A stretch of 64,000 bases of DNA from Rhodamnia argentea (taxonomy: Eukaryota; Streptophyta; Magnoliopsida; Myrtales; Myrtaceae). Position 1 is the stretch's first letter; each line of letters opens with the position of its first letter. Shown piece after piece: positions 48,627 to 62,200 of the stretch. Made by a program: the position numbers and the translations under genes. The stretch covers positions 13,888,001 to 13,952,000 of the forward strand of contig NC_063153.1 in the NCBI RefSeq assembly GCF_020921035.1, in the 5' to 3' direction. The notes beneath the pieces are model-generated. The model searched no databases. It was not told the origin of the DNA and saw nothing but the letters and a program-made list of their open reading frames with translations.

Positions 48627-51600
48627 ATGTCGAACCACGAAGAGCAGGCGGAGGACGCGCGCGCGAATGGAGATTCGTTCCACAAGGTGAAGCTTCGGTT
48701 GAAGGACAGATCGAAGGTTCGCCGAAGCTTAGTTTCTTTTTGTCTTTTTTTTTTTTTTTTTTTGTGTCGGTTTCGGTTTGTTTCCTTGGTGTGGTTTCGA
48801 TCTCGACCCTCGTGACGTCGTCCCGGGCGTTGTTTCGTGTAGAAAGTGGCCCAGACGAAGGAGATGACGAAGGAGATGATCTCCAAGCAAGCTAAGAAGA
48901 TCGCTCAGCGAGCCGAGGAACACGAGCGGTTCATTAACAAGGCAAGGTTCTCTGATTCTTCCGAAACTCTTCGCTTAGGCTTGGGTGGGGGGGATCGGTG
49001 ATGTGTTCCCGCCACCTCGCTGAGTTAGCATCGTGTGGCATTTCTGAATCAGATCGGAGGTGTCGAACCCGTTAGACGGCAATGTTATTTCCTCTGTTTT
49101 TCTTTCGCAAAGCTTTGGCTAAATGAGAGTCTTTGCTTAGGCTTGATACTGGTGGTGTATGAATATTGGTTTGTGTCTTGTCAAGTTTACAAATTTGGGC
49201 ATTCTCTATCATGGGGACCTGTTAAACCAGGAATTCAAAATTTTTACCTGACGAATTAATTTTTAGGTGACGCATCTATTAGGTGTGCTCGCATTTGGTG
49301 GGTTTTGCTACCTACTTGGAGCCAGTAAGTGACATACTGCTTCTCTCTTGTCAATAGGATGCATAAGCCCATTGCTAACTTTGAATTTGCTGAAACTTCC
49401 CCCTTACTGCAGGACCACAAGATGTTCCTTATGTATATTGTCTGTTCTATGTTATTTTTGTCCCCCTTCGGTGGATATACTATCGGTTCAAGAAATGGCA
49501 TTACTACCTATTGGTAATCTCTTAAATCCCTCTTGTTAAGTACTTGGATGGACTTATGTTGATGTTGGTGGGGTGCTGATTGGGTTTTAAGCAATTGAAT
49601 TTCATTGTAGAGATTGATTAGAATCAGAAGTTTTGCCTGTCACGGACTTGAGTATTTCCAGGTTTACCCAACTCTCTCAATATGGGGATTGGTAAAAATG
49701 GTGTAAGTTGTAAGAAGTTGAAAAGGGGCAGAGATTTATTTACCTAAAAATTGTGTCTGTTACAGAAATTGAGTATTATCGGGATTACACAAATGTTTTA
49801 GTAAGAGGTCTCCTATTTAAGAAGGTGAAAGTGGTGAAAAGTTGAAGAAGGGAAGGCGGTCCTTAGGAAAATTCCTGTAATAAATTCAATCAGAAATTTC
49901 CTGATCTGATTTTAGTTTTGGGAAAACAAAATCAAAAGGGATATACGTACCGCTGCTGCTTTGAATACTCATAAGAGCAAAGAAAGACACTTAAAAGAAG
50001 GAAATTACCATCAGGAACAATAAAAGATGCTGAGCCATGTTGATTTTCATTTTCTTAAGCTTCTTATTATCATCCTCAACATAATTTTTTTCTGATAATT
50101 GTTTTAGCTCATGAAGTCATTCCAACCGAGCATTTTAAAGTTTAACATTCTACATTGTTTCTTACAGGACTTCTGCTACTATGCCAACACTATCTTCTTG
50201 GTCGATCTTCTTCTGTATCCGAAAAATGAAAAGCTTTTTATGGTTTGCTTCTCCTTTGCCGAGGTAAAGAGCTAGCATGGGTAAATGTCCGTCATTTTAA
50301 TATGAGGTTCTCATCCTTTTACATTTAATGCTATGGCAGGGACCATTGGCATGGGCATTGATTGTCTGGCGTTGTAGCTTGGTGTTTAGTTCAGTTGATA
50401 AAATTGTTAGTGTCCTCATTCACCTTTTACCAGGTGAGTTCACTCTTAGTCTAGAATCCGAACTGCTTCCCTTTTCCTTTATATTCAGGAGTCATAAGTA
50501 GTTTTAGGTGTTATGAGCTTTAAAATGGTTGTCTGAACACTTCATTCATAATGTCCCGAGTAATTGTCACACCATGAAAGATCTTAGTACCTGTAGTTGT
50601 GATGATTCCTTGGTAGTAATCCATTTTTCTTTGTGACAAACTTTAGATGCTTCCTATGCTCTATGTTGCACAGGATAATATTCTATCTGGTGAACCTCAC
50701 AAATTTTCCCGGTTGTTATGCTCCCTTTGGGCATCCTAAGTATCTTGAGTCATATAGTTTAGCTTTTGTTTGGTTATCCAGCTTGCAATGTTGAGGGCCA
50801 TTTTAATTTTGTCAATGCAATATTGCCTTGATTATTTTTGTCGACTTGATAAAATTTTGAAAGATGTGTAAGTATCTAATATATGGAACAGCCACATCTT
50901 CCTGACTGAAGAGGACTATCTTGTAGAATAACTTAGTTATCTGACCACAATGAAAAGATCTTCTCACTGATCTGTCTAGTAACTACCCGATAATCCAGTG
51001 GTGAGAGTTATTGAATGGAACTGGTAGCATTTAGTAAGCTTCTTGCCGTTCTGTTCTGCTCCTCTTCCCTGAGAGAGCTCCTGTTGCTGGTTTATTTTGC
51101 GGCATTTTTTTTTTTTTTTAATTTGGAGTTCTTTCATGAGGTAAGTTGGCTTTATAATTGATGGCACCAATCTTAATCAATCTCAAGGTGAAGAAACAAA
51201 AATTGAGCGATTTGGATTGGAGAATGAAGAGGGCACTTGTATGACATGTTGAATGGCTTTATCAAGTGCAAGTTTCTATATAAATGTTACTTCATCACAG
51301 CTCATGAGGCTGCTTCTTGATTGAGATCTTAGCATACTTACCTCCATAAATGTTACTTATCCACCAAATGATGCTTCAAATTCATGATTTCATCAATAGT
51401 ACCTGAACTTATAAAAACATGTAGAGATTCTATTTGCTTTACGGAAGCGTTTTTTGGAGCATCAAGTCCTCAGGGTCGCTGCTTCTGTCCAAGTGACTCC
51501 TTAAAAGAGTGTTCAAGTATCTAATGAAAAGAAATCATTGTTCATTCAGGATTAGTTTTTTTTACCATAAGATGGTGGAATCCTGCAACCTTTGCTGCCA

Positions 51601-52309
51601 TGCATCCTGAAGGAACAGCACGAAGGGTCTCGTGGCCATACGTGGAAGACAAGTCCTATCTCTGGACTTGGCTGTTTGTGATTCCCTTGGTTGCTTATAC
51701 TCTTTGGCAGGTTCTTTATGTGCTCATAGTTAATGTTCTACGTCGACAGAGACTGTTAAGAGATCCTGAAGTTATGACTTCTTATAGGTTAGTCGACTCT
51801 GTCTCTCCGTCTCTTTCATCCTATTTATTCCACAAAAATCAGAGTGCATACTCGCGCACCCACAACCACAAGAAAAAGGACACTCTGTATCCTATCTTAT
51901 TCATTTCAGAGTGCTTTGCTGAAATCTTTTGGCTTATGACCGTAGAGAATTGTCTAAGAAGGCACAGAAAGCAAACAACATATGGTGGCGTTTGAGCGGC
52001 TTACTAGGAGATAACAATCGGCTTCTCATGTACACTCTGCTTCAAGGATTATTTACCGTGGCAACCATGGCGCTTGCGGTCCCAATCTTTTTGTCATATA
52101 GACTGCACGTGGTCTTCCAAATACTGAAGGTGTCTGCAACAATTTGGAACGGCGGAAGCTTTCTCTTGGAAGTTATGCCGAGGCAGGTCATTCTCAAGGA
52201 GAAGAAGAAAACAGAAACACGACATGGACAAAACCAGCAGGAGCAAGCCCCCGTTGCAACTGACAATCCTCCCGATGCAGTTAATTCCACTGAAACGCCC
52301 CAATCATAG
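48627..52309 (+). CDS. GPCAT: Glycerophosphocholine acyltransferase (DUF2838 membrane protein)
   Basis: Eight exons: 48627-48716, 48843-48941, 49267-49324, 49413-49513, 50168-50263, 50340-50433, 51550-51787 and 51946-52309, joined in frame to 379 residues. A charged N-terminus (1-63) is followed by about eight hydrophobic segments (64-330) and a hydrophilic C-terminus. Conserved stretches include [30 protein letters not shown] and [13 protein letters not shown]. This is the plant homologue of yeast Gpc1, which acylates glycerophosphocholine to lysophosphatidylcholine, presumably in the ER. Intron 2 begins with GC (ACAAG|GCAAGG, 48942); the nearby GT would bring in a stop. It converges on the myosin gene, whose stop lies about 1 kb downstream. 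Confidence 0.94.
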
Positions 52310-53286
52310 CACAGATTGGTATGCCTCATACTCAAATCTTCATCACTTGTAGAACTTCCATTGCGCCCACGCGTCAGCTGCCTCATGGTTGCGAACATGT
52401 TAAGGTGGCTCAACGATGCCGATTTGTTCCCAGCTAGTCCAAGGTTGCATTCCTTTACTGATTCTTTTTCTTCTAGAGTTTGTTACTCCAATGTAAGAGA
52501 AAGTTATCATGGAGGTGAATTCGAAGTTTTGTTGCAAGGTTTGGACGTGGAATGTCATCTTAAGCTTCAGAAAAAAGCTAGTGAGATATGTCGAGTTATA
52601 GCCCAGAAAAGAAAATATAATGAGCAAGAGCAGAATGAGTTGTGACAAGCTTTTGGTCGCATTGTTAGAGTTAGTACAGATGTTGTGGTATATCGATTGC
52701 CTCATTATGCTTCATGCTTGAGGATGATACATTGAAATTGCTGCATCGCCTGCAAATGACAATGTTGGGGTCTTTAAAGGAAAAATTAAAAATTGAATTA
52801 CTTTTCCTCTCATGTACGATACATATGATTGCCCTTGACCAGCAGCTGCTGTCACCACTTAGACTAAGGAAACAAAGAAATCCCAAACCACTATAATACC
52901 TAAGAAACCAAAGCCATCACCAAATATGAATGAAGCCCTCACCCAAGAAAAGAAAAATGAATAGAAAGGCCAAATTGAACATGAAAATTGCCTGTTGGAG
53001 GCAGAATCGAATTGGCGGGATCCGACCCACCAATCTGAAATAGCACATATCACCACCATGGTGATATGGCTTAAACTAAAGAATGCCCCTCGCGTTGAAG
53101 AAACTTGAGGGGAGGAAAAAAGAATTGAATCGACCCGGACATCAACCAAATATAAATAGTCCGGGTTGATCGAGAATGTCATATATGGACACTGACAAAA
53201 CAATATATGCACAAGGTTGTCGGTTTTGATCTGTTGAAGCTTGGTGTGATGTGAAAGTTGAGGCCTGAAAATGTGGTCGAGCACCC
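52310..53286. other. Convergent 3' regions of GPCAT and XI-K
   Basis: Likely both 3' UTRs plus a short spacer. Open frames on either strand (up to 143 codons on the minus strand, overlapping the last XI-K exon) have no recognisable domain. Confidence 0.5.
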
Positions 53287-56200
53287 TCATTCTGAGCGTG
53301 GAAGTAAGAAACCAAAACCGGAGTTCTCACGTATCAATGCCGGAGGATCGACATCGGCTATGTCTACTTGTTGCATTGACTTCGAGATGTCATCCACGGA
53401 GAAGGGGATGCTGCATTGAAATTTTCAAGCTTGATTAGAAACCAAGTTGCGCTCTTGGAGGATGATCCAAGTGGGGAGCCAAGACTTGCTGAAAGAAATG
53501 AACAGAAGCATAATTGAATACCTTGAATCGTCGTCTAACAAGAACGAGCGACTGACCGCGTTATTTGAGTCCTCGGTCATCATGACTCTCAGACTCGAAA
53601 TAACCTGAATGGGGAAAACTGGAAGTTAGAATAATCTTGAGGCAACGCTAACATATCTATGGCTCTGTTTATTTCGAGGAATATGAAAGATTTGGAAAAG
53701 AATTTCCTAAAAAAGCAATCACGCTTACAAAAATAAATGAACGGAAAATATTTGCATCATCAACGAAAATATCTAGACATAATATATTGTACGTAATAAA
53801 ACATTTTTCATTGACTAATTATTTCAGCAATACAAACAATCATTTTTAGAAAAATATTTTTCAAAATTCATTCATCTTGCGCGAAACAAACGAAGCCTAA
53901 ACGACAAAATCAGTTGCGTATATACCACAGGGACCATAAACCAGCACTGCAGATACACTGTTTACTTACTTCTGAAGACACGCTATGCGTGCCATATTTA
54001 TCATCCCAATACATCGTACTAATCCTGTACAACTGCTGTATGCTTAGAACCTGAAAAGGCAGAGAAGCATATGCGAAAAATCAAGAGCGTGTCCAAGAAG
54101 TGGACGAAAAAGAAAACTGCAGCACAAGGCTTGAGTAGTGCAAAGATGGCAATTCACTCACCGGGCAAAGTTCTTTTGTGATTTCGTTCAAGGTCTTCTT
54201 GGGTTTCTGATGTATGACCTGCGTTGTTAAGAAATTTAAAGGAGAAAGTCAGCAACTTCTTCACTAATGATCTTACTAGGTTAGAGATTCAAATGTACGT
54301 TACCAGAAATCCGACGGCCTGCCTAATATGCTTCAATTCATCCCAAGCTAAACCTGCATACTGCTTACAAGAAGAGTTCAGCAACGGAAACCAAAAATCC
54401 AAGAAAATTGAAGAATGAATCATCCAAGAGAGAGCCAGTGCTCACCTCCTCAGTTGCTTGATGGCACCACTGCTCTAGTTCAGCCAACCCTGATTTTACA
54501 TACTCGCCATTACTAAATGAGCAACACTCTCGCCGTAAAAGAAGACTGCAAAAGAAGAATGCAAAAGTTTGTCACTTAGATACTAATGGAGCATGAACGG
54601 ATGTGTTCACTGGTGACACTATTGTGCTTTACAATCAGTCACCTGTTAAATAGCTGAACGTTTATGAAGGAGAATATCTGTGTGAACACCTTACGAACTA
54701 GGAAAGGTGGGACCTGAGGAATCACAACAGAATGCATAGCTCGTGAAAGGCAAGAAACAACCATTAGCAGCAATAAGCTTTAACTTTCAAATTACTTACA
54801 TTGTTTGCTTTCATAGTCTGGAGATAATTGTGCAAGCTTTTCACTATGCTTTGCCAGTGAGCAATCAAAGCTTGCTGAGCAACAGCATTAGCTTGAGAAC
54901 GTCCTTTGACCAAACTACCTCTTGATGTCCTGGGGGCCTGCATTAGGTTCATAAACACTTAGAGCAGAAGAAAGTCTACACCTCAAAGCACACTTATGGA
55001 ACCTGATGACTAATTTATATCTAGAACATCGGCAACTGGTCTACATTTCGAAGACCAGCATCATGAAAGTAATGTTCTTTTCTGTAGGCCACAACTGAAA
55101 AATTGGGACAGATCATAGAGCTTGTCCTGGGCACATGAAAAGGTCTACACTATTCTAGCAAAACCCCCCATCAGAGCCATTGTTAACCATTGGTCATTAA
55201 GGCATATTCTCAAAATACTTATATCTACAGCTGTGGCAATAGGCGCGTGATTTGGTAATACGCCAATTTGTCCAATATTAGTAGATAAAATAATTTCTTT
55301 AACTTCTGAATCCCAAACAATTCTATTAGGGGTTAGTACACAAAGATTTGAGGTCATTTCTTCAATTTACTCTCCATTTCTAAGTTCGTAGCAGAAGTAT
55401 TTACCCGTCCTCCCGGGAAATATGTTGGTCTAGCAGAAACAATTAGAGGGTTTAAATTGATCCTTTCCGGAGAATTAGATGGTCTTCCTGAACAAGCCTT
55501 TTATTTGGTAGGTAACATCGCCTTGCTCATATTTCCATGGTGGAGAATTAGAAGTCTCAAAAAAATTGCCATTAATATCTAGCCATGTTACTATCGATCT
55601 GATTTTCTCTGAGCATAAGGAACTGTATAACTTCCTAGTTGACCGTGACACTCATTATAATCTAGCTTATAGCAATAAGTGAGAATGCACTACATCATAA
55701 TTGAGTTCTGCGACTCAGTGGCTACCTGGATACATAGCCCGAGCAATGGAGAAATCTCTTTCTTCAGGTTGTCTCGCATCATTCCATAAATTTTCTCCAG
55801 AAAAGCAGTAAGCTGTTGCTTAAATAGCAAAGCTGGATACTTGGCCTCAACTTGTCGCAAATCATCCAGCTTTGTGAGCCCTCTACCATTGAGGAACGAA
55901 AGTCCAGCACCTTGAGGAGACGAACGTAGCCCCTACAATTTCAAACAGTGAAGTTTGCAAACAGATGGAGCTCAAATCACGGAAACTAAATCATGTAAGG
56001 GTAGATATCCAAAATTTCGTTCCATTACTTGCGACATCCTCCCAAAAAGAGAAGCAGACGACGTTCTCCTTCGCTGTGGCGTCAAGCTAGCTGCTCCAGT
56101 TGCTTTAAGAGTGTGTTGAAGCAGTAGCAGCAAAGTTGATGTGTTAGATAACCAATAAGCTAACACGCCATTATTATCCGGGACCTTCATCAAATTGCAG

Positions 56201-59200
56201 AGGGCATCAGTGACTAGTGAAATCACTTGTGAACTGACCAATTTTTAATAATGCGACGGACAGAATTACAGATTACAGGATGGAGAGAAAAGTGGTTGAA
56301 GAGGGCACTTACTTCTATTGCTGAAGCTATCGTTTGGATTATACGGTCAAATATGCTAGTCCTTTCAACCTCAAATGATCGCCAATGAAGTAGACATTTG
56401 TAAATTACACACGCAGCAACAGGTTTGCCCCCAGAAAAACCCAAATTTTGTGATATACATTTTATCAGCAGTTCCTGGTTTTCCTGAAAAGAGAGTGATT
56501 GAAAATTACTGGACAGGAATAAAACAGGACCAGGAAAGCTGGAGTAGAATGAATATGTGAAAATGAAGAATGCATTACACCATTAATTTCATGCAATTCT
56601 AATCATCACTAACCTGTTGCTTCTCATTAAGCGATTTCTGTGGTTTTTCTTCAGATTCAGGTTCACGTGTTGGTGTAGCCAAAGACATGTCCTGCAAAAG
56701 AAGCAGGTTATTTAACAAATGCTTGACTGAAAAATCCTGATAGTAGTAGAATTGAATAAATATATGTAAGTTCTCACCAATGCAACCCTTGTTTCTCCAT
56801 TTGTAACGGTTCCATTCTCAGGTGTTCTCTGCATTTCATTTCCCAAATTTAAAATCTATAGTCACATCAAACAACCACGCATTAATTAAGGCCTATCCGT
56901 ACCTGCATAATAAGAGTCTTCGGTCGTGCAGACAAGTTTTTCCCTGTCGGTGACATAGTCAGTGCTTGCTGACGCAGCACTTGATTTTCTGACTCTGTGT
57001 TGGACAACTTCTCTTCTAGCCTGAAGAATAGAAACAAAAGCAATGTGATGAACTTATATTTCCTGGAGCAAAGGAATCATAGTCTGCAGCAAGGGAAGAT
57101 ATATGCTTCTGTATTCATAAAACAAGACAAAATACAGACATCAGCATAAGATGTAGCAGTTTAGAGCCACCAAGAATATTTGCATCTAACAGACCTCTGC
57201 ACAGAATCCTGAAGCTGATCAGCTTTTCGCTCTGTATCTTCAAGCTTTCGAACCAGTTCTGAATTTCTGGCCTCTGCATCCGCATGAGCTTTCTTTGTCT
57301 CTTCTGCTGCTGCTCTTTCTGATGTAAGCAAAGCCTGTAAAGCCACAAAGCTTTCTAACTTAGTGTTTCACGCTAATTTCAAATTCAGCAAACATAGACA
57401 AAATGGATGAAGCAATCACATTGGTTATGCCAATACATAGTTAAAAGAAAAAAAGGGGATTTTCAAGCTGGATATATGATAGGATCATATATTTACAGAC
57501 TTTGGGCAAAGAAACAAGCACAAAGCTTGTGTATACCAAACTATGCTAATACTATGACCTCCTGATGTCCATGCATAAAAAGAAGCTGATATATCTGACT
57601 GTTAGATTTAGTTCAGCCGTTACTTGAGATTGACCAAAAGTCAGATCATTCCTCTTTTTGACATGATTAAGTAAGGACACCACTACTAGAATTGCTTCCA
57701 AGAGAAAATCCTCATCTAAAAGAGTCAAGAGAAATGTCCTTTCTTTTGTTATATCCTGTAGCATCACACGAACTTTGCATGCCAATTGGCTTCAGCACCA
57801 CCAAATTATCGCTTAATCTTCACAAGCTTTTAGTATTTCATTAAACTTACTAAAACCACAGAAATTACAGTTATCAGCAGCACCAAGCAGAGAACTTACC
57901 GAATTGGATGTCCTTGACATTTCAAATTTTCTAGTTCGGACTAGTAGCTATTATGTCACCAGTGGAATTTGGTTCCACGCATCATTATAGATCAGAAGTG
58001 GGATATGAGATCATGTGCTAAAGATAACACAATACTCAGTATGATGGTGTACCTTCAAGCTCTCTATATCAGCTGTCAGTTTATTTATCTTCTCTGTGTC
58101 TTCCACTATTACAGAAGTCTCCTTCACAACTGGTGGAGCATCCTCAATAGCTTTTCGAGCTGCCTCTCGTTCTTTGATGACCTTGGCATTTGCTTCTTCC
58201 ACTTGTGTTTGCATAGCATGTAAAGCTTCCTGCAACTTAGCAATCTCTTGTGCCTTTTCCTCTTCCAAATCCGTCTAAAATTCATATTACATAACAAGAA
58301 AACAGTGAGTGACCCCATGGAATTGTTTGTCCTAACAATTGAGCTCACAACACTGAAGATCAGTCCAAGACAGCATACCCTTAATCGCTTCTCCAACTGC
58401 AAGCGCCATGTAAGCTCTTCCACCCGCTTTTCTAGTTTGTCTTTAGCTTCTTTGAGAGCACCCGTTTCCTGTGCAGCCTAGATAAATATACAATAAAAGT
58501 CAGTGCCTGAATTTATCAAGTAGGCATATACAAAACCAAGCTCCGAAGCAAGATGTGTCCACAGAACATAAATCAAACCATTTTTAGTTTTCTGAGTTCT
58601 CGACGAGCAACTCTTCTTCTCCAACCACATTGTGTAACGATAGAAGCCTTGCGAAGACTTCTATAATATAAATATGCAGTGTGGCACCGCAAATGAGCCT
58701 ACAGAGAAGGAAAATACACGGTGATCATGATCATTTTGAGTTTGAACTCAATTTCATTCCAGAACATTTAGAGCTAACTTTAAAGCTTCCATCAAGCAAC
58801 GCGTGTAACTTCCTCAAAGACAATAAATTCAAAGAGAGTCAGCATTGAGACCTGAACAATAACAGCTGCCTTAGTCTGCTTTCTGAATCTAAATTCATCT
58901 CGAGCAGTCATGGCCCTTAAGCCTGTTTGCAATGTAATTGCAGACAGCCTTACAGAAAGGTATGACTTCCTCGCCACATATTGGCGGAAGTTCTTCTGAA
59001 TCTTCAGGGCTGATGCTTCCCTTCGCAGCTGCTCATAGAGCTTGCATGCCAGTTTACCTACTCACGGTGGCAAAGAAAATGACAATTATCATTCTAATCA
59101 GTATATTTACTGAGGCTGAAACACAATTAACATTATGGACCATGTGGAAGCGGAACAAAATGGAATGCTTCTCAGTAGGACACCTCACAGACTTCCTATT

Positions 59201-62200
59201 TTCATAAGGAACTACAATCATGTGTTAGAAAACCAAGCTATGTCTAAGGAATATAGACTTTTCAGCACATAGTAGTATGCCATACGACAGAGACTCCAGC
59301 ATTTCCATTTCACGTGTCCATTAAGTAAACCCCTATGAAGCAGAAACGGATGTACTTGACACAGTTTCAAAGAAGAAAATATACCTCGCAAACAAGATTG
59401 CATTGTAATTGCTGCTTTACGCAATGCAATAAATTCCTTTCTAGCAATATATGTACGACTTTGCCTTTGAATTATTCTTGCAGCATTTCCTAGCACCTCT
59501 GCTCTCCTTGCGTCCAACTCTGCCATTTGCCCAGCTCTTAGGAAAATTTTCGTCTTTCCTATCTGCAAGGGATAAAAGTCAGCCAACACCAGCAATGGTC
59601 CACGTACCCCTCTATGGTGGGACAGGATATATCCATCATTTAAGAAGGCACACTACCCTGAGTGTAACTGTGCCAAGACATTGGTACACTAACTTGGTCG
59701 TTTGTTGCTTCAATTTTCTCTGTCCCGCAGGGCAAAGCGCTAATAATTCACTTGACCACTAGAAGGTGATGTGAGTCCGCTAATTTCAAGAATATCTAAA
59801 ATTTGCAATAAAGTGTGTAGTTCCTAATCGAAAGCCCAATAAATGGCGTCTTGAAGAGGATGTCTCATCCAGCTCAATGGACAAGTATTGCAATAGGTGC
59901 ATCACGTTCTCAAGCCATGAATATCATCTGATCAACTAGGCACAGCCATCAACGAAGGCCAATATTTTCAATCGTGAAAATGGATGGCCTCACACTATGC
60001 TGCTGTTCATTGCCTTAAACCATTCGTTTATGTCAGACTTCCTCGCTTCCACATTCTACTTCTATTATAGAAAATGTCTGAAAGTCGTGTAAAATCTTAA
60101 TATGTCAAGTACGGTGACGAAAATGATCTGCAGTATGTTTTTGTAAATGGCCCAAGTCCTAACGGTTTTCTACATTAACTCATTTCATTCCTTTAGCTAT
60201 CCCTGCTTCCATATCTTCACCATATTCATGCAGGATGAGGATAGGTATGACGAACAAGTACTACTACCCAACTTCCATGCGGGTTATTTTATGTCTTTAA
60301 TCGGACAACTTGTCTCCATGGCATCTCAAGAAAATAAAAGGTTCCAATTAAGGAGATGGTTGAAGTACCTGATAGCCCTTCAGTCCCCTTTTATCCAGTA
60401 TCTTTTGACAAGCTGTCGTGTCATCATAACTACAGAGAAGGAAGAAACACAATGAGGCCATAAAAAAGCGCAGCATAACAAGACAACCATCAGGAAGAAT
60501 AAGGACAATGCAACATTTGGTAGTTGCGCCCATTTATGTTTGCTAGTACCGTGTTAGGTGCAAACAGACATGAGTGTTAGAAATACTGAATGATCACAGG
60601 GATCTGACACTCACTTTCCTTCCAGAACCTCTGGGGCAAGGACACCGAAACGGAGAAGAAATTCATAAAATGTCCGTCGAGTCGGATATCCAGCACAGCT
60701 AATCCTAATTGCCTCAAGAACACCCTAAAAGGAAAAAGAAGGCTCAGATGGGACCGAAAGACCATGACATGAGATTTCAAGTTGACAAGAACAGAAACAA
60801 AGCAAAGTATACTCACTCCACAGCGCAACTGTTGAATTATATTAGAGTTCTCAAAAATGGCAGGCTTCAGGACATTGTTTGGCTTCACGCATCTGATATA
60901 ATGAGGTTCTGTGGAATTTAATGTCTCCATCAAGGATTGAAGTTGCATCTGCATTTGAATACACATCTCACTCTTAGATGAAAGGCAGTATTTGTCCCAC
61001 AACAATGAAGTTGATCAAATACTAATCTCCAGAATTGACTTATCTGAAGTAGCAATGATTAAACAGAGCACTTCAAAATAAAGCAATTTATCAAGCAGCA
61101 ATAGCATTCCTAAACAATAATGAAGACTTCTTGGTGCATGCCAAGTCACACTCCCTTCTTCCTGCTTGAGGTTATTTCTCTGAGCCAGTCCCAAGGCCAA
61201 TGCTAGGATGTTGTGCAATTTGAAACGTCAATTGTAGAGTGTCCTATGACTATTTTTATGGTAAGTGTGCTATGATACAATGTTACAATCTGCATATGAC
61301 ATATCTGGTGTTTTCCTGTATTAGTACAATAAAAACAATACAATAGAAGAATACAAAAGGCAGAATTCACTAATTGAAGCTCCATAGACATCCCCTTTCA
61401 GTAGAAATTTCCACGTCAGGGTAATAGATCCTGGTTTTCGCTCTATCTAGTTCAACAAAATTAGTTTGACCTAGCTTTGGGATGCTCTCAAGAGAATTCC
61501 CTTCTCTCCGGCAAGTTGCTTTCCCAAGATCGCTTCTGACTTGCAAAGATAAGTCACAATGCATTAATGTGCTTGATGTGCTGGACTAAGCTTGAATGAG
61601 CCAAAGATATAATCTGAAGGAAAGATTCCTTAACTACAAAGATATAAGGAACTTCTGGAGTGAAGTATTTAGGATTTGACTACCAACGAAGTTAATTTCT
61701 AAACCTAATGAACACAAAAATTATAGGCATCTGCCCCTTGGTAAGACAAAGGATAAGTTTGGGAAAACTTTGAAAATCAGCTTTTGAATCACAAAGTCCT
61801 TTGACTGAAAGCGATAGTAGCTTAGGACTTTGGGCTTTCAAAGGGAGACTTAGGGCGTGAAAACTTTCCGTCAACAGGGTTTAGAAGTAGAAAGCTGCTT
61901 TTCAAAGTTTTCCCAAACTTGTCCTTACTATTCCACCAAGACAACCGACGAACAACACAAGCCAACATACCTTAAACCGGGAACCAATTGAAGAAAATTT
62001 GGAGGACTTTGATGATTCTTCAGGAAGTGGAGGAAATAGACCTGCCACAAAGGGGCATTTGGATTCCGTCAAAAGAGCCTGATGTTCTGCCACAACATAA
62101 TCTTTGTTCTTATCAAGGAACAGATCAGCCAGATAAGTGACCTGGAAACATTAAGAAACAGTCGATGTCATGAATAAATGACTGGAACGGGACTTTAATT

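Larger units (their letters stand above)
55150..55520. mobile_element. Plastid DNA insertion (NUPT): atpE start and atpB end, internally inverted
   Basis: Lies in the 788-bp intron 54938-55725 of XI-K. On the minus strand, 55357 down to 55150 reads the first 69 codons of chloroplast ATP synthase epsilon (atpE), preceded, as in plastid DNA, by the last codons of atpB (overlapping ATGA, to about 55390). From 55391 to 55520 the plus strand reads an earlier atpB segment (A-E-V-F-T..., [24 protein letters not shown]). In the plastid both genes lie on one strand, so one part has been inverted, with the switch at about 55390-55392. It is a non-functional fragment. Confidence 0.92.

Noticed and set aside
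55145..55357. Functional atpE gene
   Set aside because: Only about half of the protein, inside a myosin intron, joined to an inverted atpB piece: a plastid-derived fragment.
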